This document shows positions 14,701 through 26,400 of a stretch of 64,000 nucleotides of DNA, piece after piece (positions within the stretch are counted from its first letter, which is position 1; the number at the start of each line of letters is the position of its first letter). This stretch comes from Bolinopsis microptera (taxonomy: Eukaryota; Ctenophora; Tentaculata; Lobata; Bolinopsidae). The notes under the pieces are model-generated. The model saw nothing but the letters and a program-made list of their open reading frames with translations. It did no database searches and had not been told where the DNA came from. The stretch lies in the NCBI RefSeq assembly GCF_026151205.1, contig NC_087075.1, forward strand, positions 12,508,303 through 12,572,302, written 5' to 3'. The position numbers and the translations under genes are program-made.

Positions 14701-16224
14701 TGTCGGGGGGAGGAGGATATGGCATTTTTCTTTGATATGCACACTGACACGCGCAACAAATTTCCAACAATTTATGTTTTGTGGTAATTAAGTTTCACAC
14801 ACCGGGACGGATAAAATATTTGTTTACATTAATATAACCCATAATTTCATCTTGTAATAAAACTCTTATAAAATATTCAGCTCAATCACTGTTTGGAAAT
14901 TAAATTACGGAGAATCTGACAAAACTGTTCAAACAATTTAATAAGATTAAAGATGATTTTGCTTGCTAGGAGGCAGGAGCTGCATAACACTGGGATTATT
15001 TGTATTGCTCATGAAGTTTCTTACATTCTCTACATTACACACACCACGGAGGGCGAATTAGTAAATAACGTGCTTACCAAACTGCTATAATATGAATTAA
15101 ATAAGAGAGAAATGTAATTATGTTAAATTGTGTTTTGAAGAAGCTACACTGGAGGTTTGGTGTGTGTGTGTGTGTGAATTATATTTGTTTAAACTATAAC
15201 TTTGATTCGGTTAGAGAAGTGCGTGTGTGTAGCATTGTTATGTTTAAATTTTATGAAGGAGCATCTACCAAGGCGGTAAAACCGCGAGGCCTGATCCAAA
15301 AGAGGTGGTAAAATTTCACAATTTTTATCGGTACTTTTGTGGATCAAATAACATTCTTTTACAAAACCGACTACCAGAGTAATTCCAGGTTAATAATCAT
15401 GTATCAGGGGGGCGGAGTGATAATTTACTAGTTTCATATTTCTGTACCACTGTGTTAGTTAAGGAATATTGAACTCACTTATCTTGACTTGGCAGGACGA
15501 GCGTATTATTTGTTATCTAGTGTTAATTACTAAATTCCATGGCCTACATGGTGTAAGACTGTAAAGCTGTAAGTTGGGCCATGACATAGGCAAAACCGCA
15601 TATATCGTGATTAAAATCCCTCTTCTGAAAGTCACGATGTCCTAAAATTCCCGCTGAATGTCTAGTTATTTCATACTAAATATCATTTGACGTCGCAGAA
15701 AATGATAAATTATCACGTGACGTAATATCTCTAACTCTTGAAATATCACGTGACGTAACATCTCTAACTCGTGAAATATCACGTGACGTAACATCTCTAA
15801 CTCCTCTCTAATTTCAGGCTCACCTCCCCGTCCGAACCCGTTAGACACCTCCTTCTCTCCCGCCCAACTTGTCCTCGCCAACAACACAGAAACATTCCCC
15901 CAACTCAACGTCTACAAGCAGAACAACACCCTCCTCAACATTATGGGCTACAACTGTACCAACTCTCGGAACAAGCCCTTCCGGCGCCACCGCACGCGCT
16001 TTAACGACGAGCAAGTCGCGGCGATGGAGCGCTACTACACAAATATCAGCCGGTACGCGCGGCCGGACAACGGGCTCCCCGAGCTCATCAGAGAGACGGG
16101 GCTGACACACGACACGATAATGTTGTGGTTCCAGAACAAGCGCGCACGGGACAAAAGGAAAGGCTGGGACGATACAGGAGGCGGGGGGTCGGCTGGTGAC
16201 GGAAAACGGGCTAAAACGGAGTGA
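5729..16224 (+). CDS. spliced homeobox transcription factor gene (3' six coding exons)
   Basis: I read six exons whose phases agree at every junction: 5729-5796, 6088-6186, 6405-6512, 6731-7206, 7405-7531 and 15818-16224 (stop TGA). All introns are GT-AG. The joined frame is about 427 codons. An internal ATG at 5751 could be the start, but an upstream exon is possible because the first exon begins mid-codon. N-terminal exons encode a serine/leucine-rich segment of unknown family. A 158-codon acidic/Ser-Thr-rich exon follows, with two SUMO-consensus sites (VKIEP, VKVEP). The last exon carries the homeodomain: RRHRTRF arm, then ETGL, then WFQNKRARDKRKG recognition helix with Q50, N51 and R53 equivalents. 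Trp falls two positions late, so the helix 1-2 loop is longer than in the standard 60-residue domain. ETGL and WFQNKRA resemble LIM-class homeodomains, but no LIM domain is visible. Nuclear DNA-binding regulator by family. Ortholog not identified. Confidence 0.82.
6187..7404 (+). other. short introns of the homeobox gene
   Basis: Introns at 6187-6404, 6513-6730 and 7207-7404 have donors GTGAG, GTTAC and GTTAA and acceptors TTTTAG, CCAACAG and ACTCAG. They are AT-rich. The intron 6513-6730 contains a duplicated pyrimidine-rich segment (ACTCGTTTTCGTTCTT) near 6603-6660. Confidence 0.7.
7608..8475. repeat. cluster of nested inverted repeats (MITE-like) in the last homeobox intron
   Basis: Outer ends share AAAAGGGCCTAA in inverted orientation (7611 region and 8460 region). 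Inside, a 42-bp arm at 7840-7881 matches its reverse complement at 8190-8231 with one mismatch. A 20-bp arm at 8227-8246 is perfectly complementary to 8276-8295. No transposase reading frame is visible. Confidence 0.6.
8517..8585. repeat. two-tier palindromic hairpin
   Basis: Arms AAACATCATGGCT (8517-8529) and AGCCATGATGTTT (8573-8585) are perfect complements. They enclose a second pair, ATGACCTTAT (8536-8545) and ATAAGGTCAT (8549-8558). Confidence 0.7.
8586..10482. other. intronic, mostly featureless; CRE/E-box site near 10363
   Basis: Intron of the homeobox gene with no credible exon. At 10363-10389 there are two CACGTG E-boxes (10363, 10373) followed by TGACGTCA (10382), the same motif combination as the blocks near 1950 and 2275. 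Confidence 0.5.
10483..10931. mobile_element. 449-bp non-autonomous element, 7-bp target duplication, G/C-tract ends
   Basis: The element is flanked by GTTCAGA on both sides (10476-10482 and 10932-10938). It begins CGGGGGGA and ends in an 18-base C run plus G, so the termini are inverted repeats. Imperfect inverted homology continues inward: TAGTACCGGACATCACG near 10501 against the complement of CGTGATGTCCGGCACTTGGTA near 10887. An internal AACAGTTAGTAC motif recurs. Superfamily not assigned. Confidence 0.6.
11014..11270. mobile_element. foldback element with arms of about 110 bp
   Basis: The left half contains CTCTCGACAGACAAAGTGAAAC, AAGGCAAATGACTG, GAAATAATC and GTTTCGGCAC. The right half contains the same blocks reverse-complemented in reverse order, out to TTCAGTA on the left and TACTGAA on the right. 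The left arm has short tandem duplications (AAATGACTG, CGTTTCGGCA). No coding capacity. Confidence 0.7.
11271..14040. other. intronic stretch without recognisable features
   Basis: AT-rich intron sequence of the homeobox gene. I see only scattered GTCACGTGAC-type E-boxes (about 13460 and 13508) and CCAAT motifs (about 13475 and 13530) toward its 3' end. No exon or element boundary is supported. Confidence 0.4.
14050..14480 (+). promoter_or_regulatory. CCAAT/E-box cluster, candidate internal promoter
   Basis: Seven CCAAT pentamers on the + strand start at 14075, 14106, 14148, 14298, 14331, 14372 and 14413. They are interleaved with CACGTG E-boxes (near 14057, 14130, 14355 and 14396) in a locally GC-richer segment. 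Spacings are repeatedly 31-42 bp, typical of NF-Y-type promoters. A consensus-like donor GTAAGTAT follows at 14557. It lies 1.3 kb upstream of the homeodomain exon, so an alternative first non-coding exon splicing to 15818 is plausible. That use is inferred. Confidence 0.5.
15708..15806. repeat. 33-bp tandem repeat (3 copies) abutting the homeodomain-exon acceptor
   Basis: CACGTGACGTAA occurs at 15714, 15747 and 15780, exactly 33 bp apart, each followed by TATCTCTAACTC or CATCTCTAACTC. The final pyrimidine-rich part merges into TCTCTAATTTCAG, the acceptor of the exon at 15818. Each unit carries CTAAC, a branch-point-like motif. Confidence 0.85.
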
Positions 16225-16330
16225 TTTTACAGATATCACGCTAATTGTCTCACCGTGTGATCACTTTTTAATCACGTTGTGTGATCAAACATTGGATAGC
16301 ACGTTATATCACACGGTGTGATGAGAATTG
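16225..16330. other. 3' flank/UTR with inverted repeat after the homeobox stop
   Basis: CTCACCGTGTGAT (about 16249) is mirrored by ATCACACGGTGTGATGAG (about 16309). This gives a potential stem in the presumed 3' UTR just after the stop codon. Confidence 0.5.
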
Positions 16331-16399
16331 TGTGTGGGTCGAGGTGCGTGTTTGTATAAATTAAGTGTGTCTGACGAGGCCGAGGGTTGTGATTTTATT

Positions 16400-16815
16400 G
16401 AGTTGATATCTCCGGATATCTCTAGTGGTATCTCTAGTTATATCTCTAGTGATATCTCTAGGTATCTCCGGATATCTCTAGTGATATCTCTAGGTATCTC
16501 CGGATATCACTAGATATCTTTAGTGATATCTCTAGTGATATCTGAGGATGTCTACATTGTCCGGTGATACCTCTGGGTATCTCAAGTGATATCTCTATGT
16601 CGCTACTGATATCTCAAGATATCTCTAGATATCTCAGGATATATCTAGTGGTATCTGGTGATATCTCATGATATCACAGGATATGTCAAGTGATTTATCT
16701 AGATATGTCGAGTTATATCTCTAGTGATATCTAAGAATGTCGCCAGTGATATCTCTAGATATCTCAGGATATCTCAGGATATCTCAGGATATCTCTAGTG
16801 GTATCTGGTGATGTC
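16400..16815. repeat. degenerate minisatellite of GATATCTCTAG-type units
   Basis: Dozens of short variants of TATCTCTAGTG / GATATCTC / TCCGGATATC are packed in tandem, rich in the GATATC palindrome. Open frames across it are low-complexity artefacts. Confidence 0.85.
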
Positions 16816-19800
16816 ACTATGAATGGTTTCGTGTGAGTGTTGTGTGTTATTATGGGTTATTAAATTGCCCTTTTTCATTTCAGATTGGTTTGATTTTTCC
16901 GTTTTAATGTTTTCGCCTGTATGGGTTTCACTAATGTCGCCCTCAAGGCAAAGGGTTTCTTATTACCCGGATAATTACTACGAATTTTTCGGCTGTTTTA
17001 AATTTTGTGCCTTTTTATCTTGATAACCTTTGACTTAACCTGCATTTGAATGTTTTAAATGGGTATCAAATTACGATATCTGGATGCCTCGAGTTGGGTT
17101 TATATGGATGTAAAATCCGTGATGTACCATCATAACTATCCCACCATCAGATTTATGTATGATAAACTCGTCCAACTATTAATATTACTAAATATACGAG
17201 TTTGTTATGTTGATGTTTCGTGTGCATTTGATAATTTCATTTTTTTCCGAAAATGTACAATGTACATGTTAAAATATATGATCTAATACCATGCGTTTTA
17301 GATGGATTTTGGCCGAGTTGGTCTAATTTGGCCGAGTTGGTCTAATGATATGAGCCCTTTTTTTCACTGTAACCCAGAAAATACATATTAAGGCAGAAAT
17401 GTAAGAGCTCTAAATATTTTGTTGTTTTCTAAAAAGGGCTATAAATAATTGGATACCTATGATATCTATTATTTTACCACATAATATTGCATGCCTCAAC
17501 TACTTACTTTATTCATTTTATCATTAAAATAAGGTATCTGCTGGATAACTATAGCCTTCTAAAAGTTTTGAATGTAAAATGTTCAATAAGTTAAACAATG
17601 ATATGGTATCGGTATTGTCCAAGAAGTTCACACTATCAATGAAAAGATAACAAATGTCCAACTTCATGGTTTGTGTTATACTTATTGGACACTGCTTTGG
17701 TGCTTGTTTAAAATAGTAAGATCGTACACAGATAACCCAGTCTCTCAACAAAGAAATAACATAATATGTCTTGGCATGCTATTTCGCGAGGGCCTGCAAT
17801 CCTTAAATATTAACATGAACATTAGTCCCACATTCCACATCCCTACAGACGTTGTCACTTAAAACATATAAACTATATAGATACGTGTATTACTTTTACA
17901 CGTCCTGTCGATTCTGCTTCCGTTTTTATACAACTTGCCAGCTAATGTGAGTCTAAGAGTGTAAGAGCATTGCTATTTGTGTACGAACTTCACGGTATTC
18001 ATCATATATCTTTATTGTGCAATGATATGTGTAATAAATATATGCGAATTGATGTCAACTTCGTATGTATATATGTTATTTTGGCAGCGCTATGATATAT
18101 TGTAATGATGATGATTCGAGTGACATCAAATTCCTTATTATCGAAAGAATCCAAAAGGCAATTATGTTCCTTTAGTTCACAGATATATCTTATCTTCTTC
18201 TGTTATCTTATAAATAGACTTTGTGCAAACTTTCAGACCTTAAATTCGAGTTATTTTATTTTTCGTGCTGTTTTTAAAAGCGTAAGGGGGAGGAGGGGTT
18301 GTGAATATTTATTTAGTAAATTATTCTTAACATTGCGAAAAAATTCAATTATGTTAGGTTTAAACTATATTTTGTTATACAATATAGAAACTGCTAAGAG
18401 AATTACTGCACAGCAACGGACTTGAATTATTGTTTGGAGCAAATTCGACTGAATGGGGTCTAAAATATGCTTTCGTTATAGACATGCATTGCGATTATTT
18501 TAAGCACATATTTGGGCGCTCGTGTAGGGTTAACTGCATATTTCGCATTTTTGTGTTTGAGTATTTTCTGATACGCTTAGTGTATAACTACCTTAAACTA
18601 GAAAGAAGATACCAAGATTCAGCCTCACCCGACAATATTCCCTAAATCCCACATCAAATTTAAAACATGTATTGTCAAGCAGCCAGTGCTTTGCCCAACT
18701 GTCAGACCAAGAATAAAACATTCTCACACTATCAAGTTAATTCAAGATTAAATAAAAGCAATTTGACCTTTCTCATCATAACCTATCCATTGATTTGGCG
18801 CCAATCGAAATTAGCTGAACTAAGACATGAAGTAAATGTGCCGAATGTGCACGTGAACCTGATGTAATGAATACATGTGGCACTACACGTGCTCCGATCA
18901 CCTGCTTCTTGTTTCCATAATTGCCCTATTTAGAAAGCCCGTAATTACCTTTCTCTCTCCTGGACTTGGTATTTTCTGGTTATCCTCCATTTGGGATGAT
19001 GACAATGCTGTATGTATGTAATAACTGATAGATCTTTTTATCTTTTTTAATGAAGATTCTCTTTTCTTATTCTATTTTACCGTGTATAATTAAAATGTAC
19101 TATATTTGAATTGATTTATTCGTTACTGCTTATTCATGATTGAGTATCATTTTGTTGAATACAAATAAGTGTGAATGGCTAAGCGCTGTTAAGTGAAATT
19201 TAATGGAAAATTTTAAACTACAAAATAAGCCGTCAACTCTCTTTTCAGGCTTATAGACACGCATAAGTGTGTGATAAAATATCGAGTACCAATGCAATCG
19301 CTTCTCGTTTACAGAAATCCACAAAAGTACGGACCACTAATACGGAACGCGCGCCGAAAATGTGATGATGAAAATCAGAGGATTGCATGAGTTGGTTGGC
19401 GCGCGGTAAATAATATAATTATATAATATTTAATTCAATAATAAAATAATAAGTTCTACGTACCCAGCCTTAAAAAGAGATGATCGAGTTATTCATATAC
19501 AGTCTCCTTAAAGTTCGCTACAACTATTGATTTATCAAATCACTACTCCTTTTCTTTGTCTTATCGCAAATTATTTGCTGGACCCATGTGCTCGACCAGA
19601 TATTGTTCCTTCTGTATTGAGTTCGAAATTGGAACGGTGCCAAACCAGACACAAGGCGGATCCGGGATCTATAGGGTTTAAGCGGTTCTCTGCAACAAAT
19701 ATTTAGGTTCAAACTAAGTACCCAATCCTCGGTAACCTGCCATGATAGCAATCAACTATTATCATGATAAGTGAAATTTCTGCATAATATACAAATACTT

Positions 19801-20340
19801 TCCATTATAAAGAATGTTGGCTCTCAGCCGTCAGTACAATACTTTGATCTGTAATCATCCAATTTATGTCAGACTGTAAAATTTAGATGAAAGTACAATA
19901 TAGTTCACATTCATTTGTTCTTTTATTCGGTTCTCACTTTGTTTGATCATACTAATATTTGTTTAGTTTGTTTATCAATTATCCGTACACAATACACATA
20001 ATACACACATAATAATATCATAATATATGTGTATGTGTGTCTGTCTGTATATGTGCGTGCGTGTTTAATTTCCGAGTGCTTAATCAAGAAAACGATAAGA
20101 GTTACGGGACTGTTTTTTTTTTCGGTATATATATAAGTTTCGACAAAACTCTGACGAAGCCAAATGAATAAGGTTTTTCAAATTGGTCAGTGGTTTAATT
20201 GATGGTTTTGTACCACAAATGTGACATAAAATGGCTCTCTTTTCTCCTCCTCGTTCTCTCTCCTGTTACTGCATATTATGTAGCGTTGGTACATGAATCA
20301 TAATTAGGTTAGCCACAAGATCAATACTAATTATCCCAAA
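16816..20340. other. intergenic stretch, nothing supported
   Basis: AT-rich. Several open frames of 60-106 codons exist (for example 18105-18425), but they lack domain signatures, splice context or codon bias. An 18-bp direct duplication TTGGCCGAGTTGGTCTAA at about 17309-17344 resembles a tRNA A box without a B box. A small GCGCGC inverted repeat lies near 19348-19405. Confidence 0.5.
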
Positions 20341-21068
<728 letters not shown>

Positions 21069-21185
21069 AAATTTCCAGACGGTTTAATCAAGAAAACGGT
21101 ACTGCAGAGCAACAAGTTTCTTTGTAATAGTATTAGGAACAATAAAATAGTCAAGTTCAACAATGTTAGAGTCAACGCCGTGTTA

Positions 21186-21286
21186 GGGGGGGGGGGGGGG
21201 GGGGGGGGGGCGGCAAATCGTCGTTTGAATGTGGGACAATTTCGAAAACTTAACTAAAGTACTTGTAGGTGGGGGGGGGGGGGGGG
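21186..21286. repeat. two poly-G tracts (25 and 16 bases)
   Basis: G runs occur at 21186-21210 and 21271-21286, close downstream of the TG microsatellite. Similar G/C homopolymers occur at 10913, 43319, 46858 and 48191. Confidence 0.95.
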
Positions 21287-21435
21287 CATGGGTTTTTTGT
21301 GAAACTTAATTTCGAAATAGTGACCGAACTTTTGAGGGGGTCCCGGACCCCAACCGCCAAACAGTGCCCGCGGGCCTGGCAGCCACGCCCATGATTTGGT
21401 CCAAATTAGGCCCAATTTAGCCAAATACCCTGAAC

Positions 21436-22036
21436 ATGCCCAAAACCCAGGTTTATGGTGCTTTACTTGTAGCTAGTGGTCTCCTGAACTTGTATATGAA
21501 ATTTAATCAAGATTGGTCAAAAAAATTTGGCGGCCAAATTCAAAAATTTGCATGGCAAAATTCAGAATTTGGCCGCCAAATTTTTTTGGAGGCCTAAATT
21601 AAAAATCGGTTTCCTAGAATAAGGTGGAAATGCGATTTAGAGTCGATGCAAAAATTTTGAAAACTGATTGAGTTATTTCCAAATTGATGAAATCAATTCC
21701 GCGAATTTATCGCGAACGAAGATACGGGCAATTTTGTTCATTTTTTGGGGTATTTTCGCCTTAGTATCCACATTTAAACAGATATAAAGCTATAACTTAC
21801 AGAGAATATGTAGTTTAGGCATACCTTTCATATAAAGTTAGTCTCATCCAAAAATATTGATATTTGACCAATTTATGGGACGAAATCTACCAAATTTGGT
21901 GCGTATGCCCAAATATGGGCATATGGTTTTTGGCTCATAACTCAGTCATTTTTTTCCAATCTTGATGAAATTTCATATAAATGTTCAGGAGACCACTAGC
22001 TACAAGTAGAGCACCATAAACCTGGGTTTTGGGCAT
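21436..22036. mobile_element. 601-bp inverted-repeat element (MITE-like)
   Basis: The first 81 bp (21436-21516, from ATGCCCAAAACCCAGG to CAAGATTGG) match the reverse complement of the last 81 bp (21956-22036) with only a few differences. The interior has further FGG-rich self-complementary blocks (TTTGGCCGCCAAA region) and no open frame. I see no clear target duplication. Confidence 0.75.
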
Positions 22037-22083
22037 TTTACGTATAACACATTTGGAAAACTTCGCACAAATGATAAACATGT

Positions 22084-22317
22084 ACTCAGTACTGTTTCAG
22101 ATTGGGAGTTTAAGGGCGCGATTCTAGTTCGACAACATGATAACGGAACTGTAGCTCCGTCTGGAGACGAAGGACTGTTGTATGTTACACTCGTTAACAA
22201 ACAAACTGGAGAAGGAAGAGAGGGACAGTGTGTGATTATCATTACAACGTGCATACTACTCGTCTATTCTGTCAGAACATATTGGGATACTTTGTTAAAG
22301 CGGGAGCTCTTGGGGTA
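22084..22317 (+). CDS. candidate orphan exon with hydrophobic C-terminal segment
   Basis: After a good acceptor (TACTGTTTCAG) a frame stays open to TAG at 22315-22317. It reads a polar stretch (DNGTVAPSGDEGLLYVTL), then CVIIITTCILLVY, a possible membrane segment. The composition looks protein-like, but I recognise no family. No upstream exon can be joined, because the MITE ends only 48 bp before. It could be the 3' remnant of a gene cut by the MITE, or chance. Confidence 0.25.
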
Positions 22318-22469
22318 GTCTGAGCTACAAATATGTTCCTAAGTAAGTTTTTAGATAAGTTACCATGATTATCAGAAATTTGAGGACAGCGAACGACATG
22401 ATTTTGAAAGTGTATCAAATCTGATAGATTAACTTAATTAATGTTAAAGGAGTTGGTTAGATTTGAACG

Positions 22470-22622
22470 ATGTACGGGGCTACCGTAACGACTTATGTGG
22501 AGTATGACGAAGATGATAAGAAAATCTCAGACTGTAGTGCTAGCTTCAGCATACACGGCTTTGATCATAGAAGGGATGTCTGGCTGCAGTGTAGCCAGAC
22601 ATTAACAAAGAATCATGGTTAA
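22470..22622 (+). CDS. small ORF, 50 aa, unknown
   Basis: An ATG-to-TAA frame encodes a polar peptide with EYDEDDKK and two cysteines near QCSQTL. It follows the candidate exon at 22084-22317 and has similar base composition. No family recognised, and it may be a remnant of the same locus or chance. Confidence 0.15.
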   Translation: MYGATVTTYVEYDEDDKKISDCSASFSIHGFDHRRDVWLQCSQTLTKNHG

Positions 22623-23443
22623 AGATTTTAATCAAGGTGAACCTCGTATTAGAGTATAAAACTTTTTCGGCTGTATTTTTGGTTGTCGATAGCTTCGGAA
22701 GAGTTTTATTTTTATACTTTATGTTGATTGCAACTGTATTAGAGTAGGTAACGTGTAATACACGGTGTATAAACTTATACAGTGAAACTCTTAAAACCGG
22801 GCTTATCGGGAGAAACGAAAAATGCTCTCAAAAAAGTTCCATGATCCTAATCCCCAGTATCCTTAACCTCTCAAATAACATATCAAGTGTAGTTTTGCAC
22901 TGGAATACAGCTTGATATGCACTTACTCGGTATGCACTCACATCACCATTCACCGCCAATACACAATAGCGATTATATTTTAATGACCGGCCTATAAACG
23001 GATTTGCTTCATAAAACGTTAATGCGGTTACAATTTTGATTGAAAACTTATTTAGACTCATCGGTCATAGTCATTCATTTCGTTAAAAACTATTTTACAG
23101 TGGATAACTATTTTACAGTTATATATTTTGTTTGAAATAAATTTCGTCGTCAAATTTTTAATGTAAATATTGATCGTTATGAATTATAATATGATCGAAT
23201 TAATACTAATTCAAAATATGAGCATGACGTTGAAATGTCGGTTAAGATTAGGTCTAAAACACTCTTTTCGCGTTTTCTCAAACAAAATTTCAGCATTGAT
23301 AACTCCGTTCATTTTACGGTATAACACAGAAATAGATTCTAAATATTTGTCAATATCATTATTTAAGTTTAAGAACAGTCAAATTTCAAAACTTTAACCA
23401 AAAACAAAAACAAAACTTAAATTTTCTGCTTAAAACAGCCATT
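22623..23443. other. 3' flank of the GPCR gene
   Basis: No exon supported. A sequence near 22780 (ACAGTGAAACTCTTAAAACCGG) resembles a pogo/Tigger-type terminus, but I find no matching opposite end. Confidence 0.35.
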
Positions 23444-26400
23444 TTAAATCTCCATTTCAGTGGCATAAATATTTGCGACAACTGCAGAACGTGTCGGAGA
23501 AAATCCGTTTTCCGTAGAATTATCTCCAGTCTCACTAACACATTTCTGTTTTAATTCTATCTGTTCTAATTCTATCACCTCAGTAGGTGAAGAAAGCAAT
23601 GTTACTTTAAGGCTTAACGACGGTGAGGGGAATTCTGGGTTCGTCATGATAGTTTTTGAATTCTTCGTGATAGTTTTTGAGTTCGACACAACAACGGAAT
23701 CTTCTTTAAGGTTAGGTAGTGGAACAGTTTCAACGGGGGATTTATACCCACTCTTTTGATAAGGATTACACAGGTTGATCTTCTTTCCCGTCTTCGGAGA
23801 GTTCAGCTTTCGAGATAGTCCTGGAATACCTGTTGATATTTTTATTAATCTTAAGTTTTGGTTTTAGTGGGATACCGATTGTTTATTTATTACATTAGTT
23901 ATTGGTGCACTGTATTTCCAATATTATAAGCTAACAAAGATTATTTGACCCTTATAATTTCATATTCCTGGAAGCATTACAAATTCAACAATCCTTCATA
24001 TACATGAAGGTACATGAAGGTTCTTCTAGACAGTAGAAGTACAGGATTTCATGCTTAAACCAAATAGCTAAAAATACCCGAAGAATGCAAATGAATCGAT
24101 TGAAAAGAAGAAAAGAAAACTTAAAAACCAGAAAAAGGAATAATCGATGATACGAATGACTAAAGAATTTCAGTTTTAAAAAGGTAGCAGTAGTGAGCAA
24201 GACCCCACAGAAAACAACTGTTATACGTTGTGATCAGGAACCCACAAAAATAAGATGTGTAATAAGACGGTTCATGCTACACTCACGTCATCGTACGACC
24301 GAAGGATTGGGCTGCTGTAGAAGTCAAATGTTTGAATACAATTCGAAGTTAAAAAATTGTAAATAAGCTGGACTTTTTCGGCAGATCTCCAATTTGAGTA
24401 GCTTAAACTTAAACTGTACTATGTGTGTACCACGTGTGTACCACGTGTGTACCACGTGTGTACCACGTGTGTACCACGTGTGTATCACGTGTGTACCACG
24501 TGTGTATCACGTGTGTACCACGTGTGTACCACGTGTGTACCACGTGTGTACCACGTGTGTACCACGTGTGTACCACGTGTGTACCACGTGTGCAGTGAAT
24601 GGGCAGCTCTATAAGAATTTAACTTAATAAAAAGAATATAAATTTAACTTTTGTGTTACTGTGATGTAATAAAGTGTGCTGTAATAACTATCCCACGTGC
24701 TGCACTTCAAACCCGCATGCTTTAATCACTCTCAGCAAGAATCTCATCAAACCAAATCAAATTGCAATCTTCACTCACAAAAAAAACCACCTCATTTGCA
24801 TGCTCATTTTTACATTTTGCTGTCCATGCGATCAGGGCATTGGTCAGTGACTCCCGAGATTTTACTATCGGGTTGGTCAATAGAGGGGGTCAATAGAGCG
24901 GGTTGGTCAATAGAGCCAGTAGATACAGATCGGTTTGCTCCTAGAGTGGAAGACATTCTTTGAAACAGCTGGAGCGCTGAGTTGGACACCCGTTCTAACA
25001 TAGGAGTAGCGTATAAAGTGGTAAAAATCAACAAAAGTAGCAATTACAATCGATGCAAATTAATTGAGAATCGAGCATCGTTTTTGTTGAATGTATTATT
25101 AATTGTAAAGAAATCCAGTCGACAGGAAAGAGCTATTAATTTTTCTTATCGTAAAAGCATGCTCTTCCTCGGTCCTTATGCTAGTGTCTAAATGTAAAGC
25201 GTGAAACATCAAAAACATGCAACATACAAATCTAGTTAATAAACTAACAACAGTTGCAATATCAATAAAACGATAAATGGTCATGTTTTATAATTTTACA
25301 TCAGCGTTTTTAGACCGTCGCTTTGATCACAGATTTATATACAGTTACAGCACGACTAACTGGGTTTAGACAGTGTAATACCGATCATACCAAAATCAAA
25401 ATCAACATTCATGATACAGCACATATAAAACTTACAAGGTCAATAAACATGCTCAGTGGGAAAATTCCGTTATACTTATAACACTTGAAAGAAAAAAAAA
25501 CTGAGTTTTATACCTTAATTTAAGACTAAATTAAAGCTTACATATTGAAGAATTATTGTATTGTGAAATTGTGGCCCTGAAATAATAATAAATCACATAA
25601 TTCGGAAAACAAAACTCAAATTGGATTATTTAATAATCAAACTTACTAGAGAAAATCTGAGTTCTTGTATCACGGAGGGTGGTACTGAGAGGACGTTTCA
25701 AACAGGGGAAGAACCTGACAATAAATTTGGGGTTAAACTTGGGATTTGGAGCATCATCCGAGCAAATCCTTAAATATTACGATCACTGTTAAATAACTCA
25801 TCAATCATTTGTTTTTGACCAAAAAATCAATCGATGGACAAATTTATTTATGAATTATTGATTATTAAATAGATTAATAAATAGATTAAAGTGTTACTTT
25901 CGGATAGTTTCCATCCTGAGCGGATAAAGCCATGGGTTGACGAGGAGAGAGAGAAACATACACATGGTAAGATAGAGCCTCATCTTGTCATCACCCGTCT
26001 GTTAATTGAGTGTTAAACGTTTGTTAATTGACTGTTAATTAGTCTGCTAATTGTTAGCTAATTAGTTTATAACAGCTTTTTAATGCCTAAGCTAATCTAT
26101 TTGTGGAGGCTGATAATTTAATATATCAAAGCGAGAGCTAATATAATGCTAAATTTCTTGAAGCTGATTAAGTTTAACGATAATGTATATTTAAAAAAAG
26201 TAAAAAGCTTAACAAATTAATAATTTAATTCTAGCTTACCCTCCATGCTATGCCAATGTCAAGCTTAACCAGGAAATTCACCATATAATCCACCACCCCA
26301 ATCACGACAAATGGTCCATTCGAGATTAGAAAGACCAATGCCATGATCGACGTCGCCATCAGATTCTTTTGTATGCTTTGCTTCACTTTACTGAGGTAGT

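Noticed and set aside
15841-16239. 132-codon minus-strand frame
   Set aside because: Antisense shadow of the homeodomain exon.
16328-16513. 61-codon frame after the homeobox stop
   Set aside because: Low-complexity Ile-Ser repeats from the GATATCTC minisatellite.
17309-17344. Duplicated TTGGCCGAGTTGG, like a tRNA A box
   Set aside because: No B box, no cloverleaf, no SINE body found.
18105-18425. 106-codon frame
   Set aside because: Not supported by motif, start context or codon bias. Typical of AT-rich intergenic DNA.
22779-23061. Tigger/pogo-like end and a 77-codon minus-strand frame
   Set aside because: Only one end seen. The frame has no domain or splice support.
24394-24627. Open frames rich in Cys-Val-Pro-Arg-Tyr-His repeats
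   Set aside because: Translation of the 11-bp CACGTG array.
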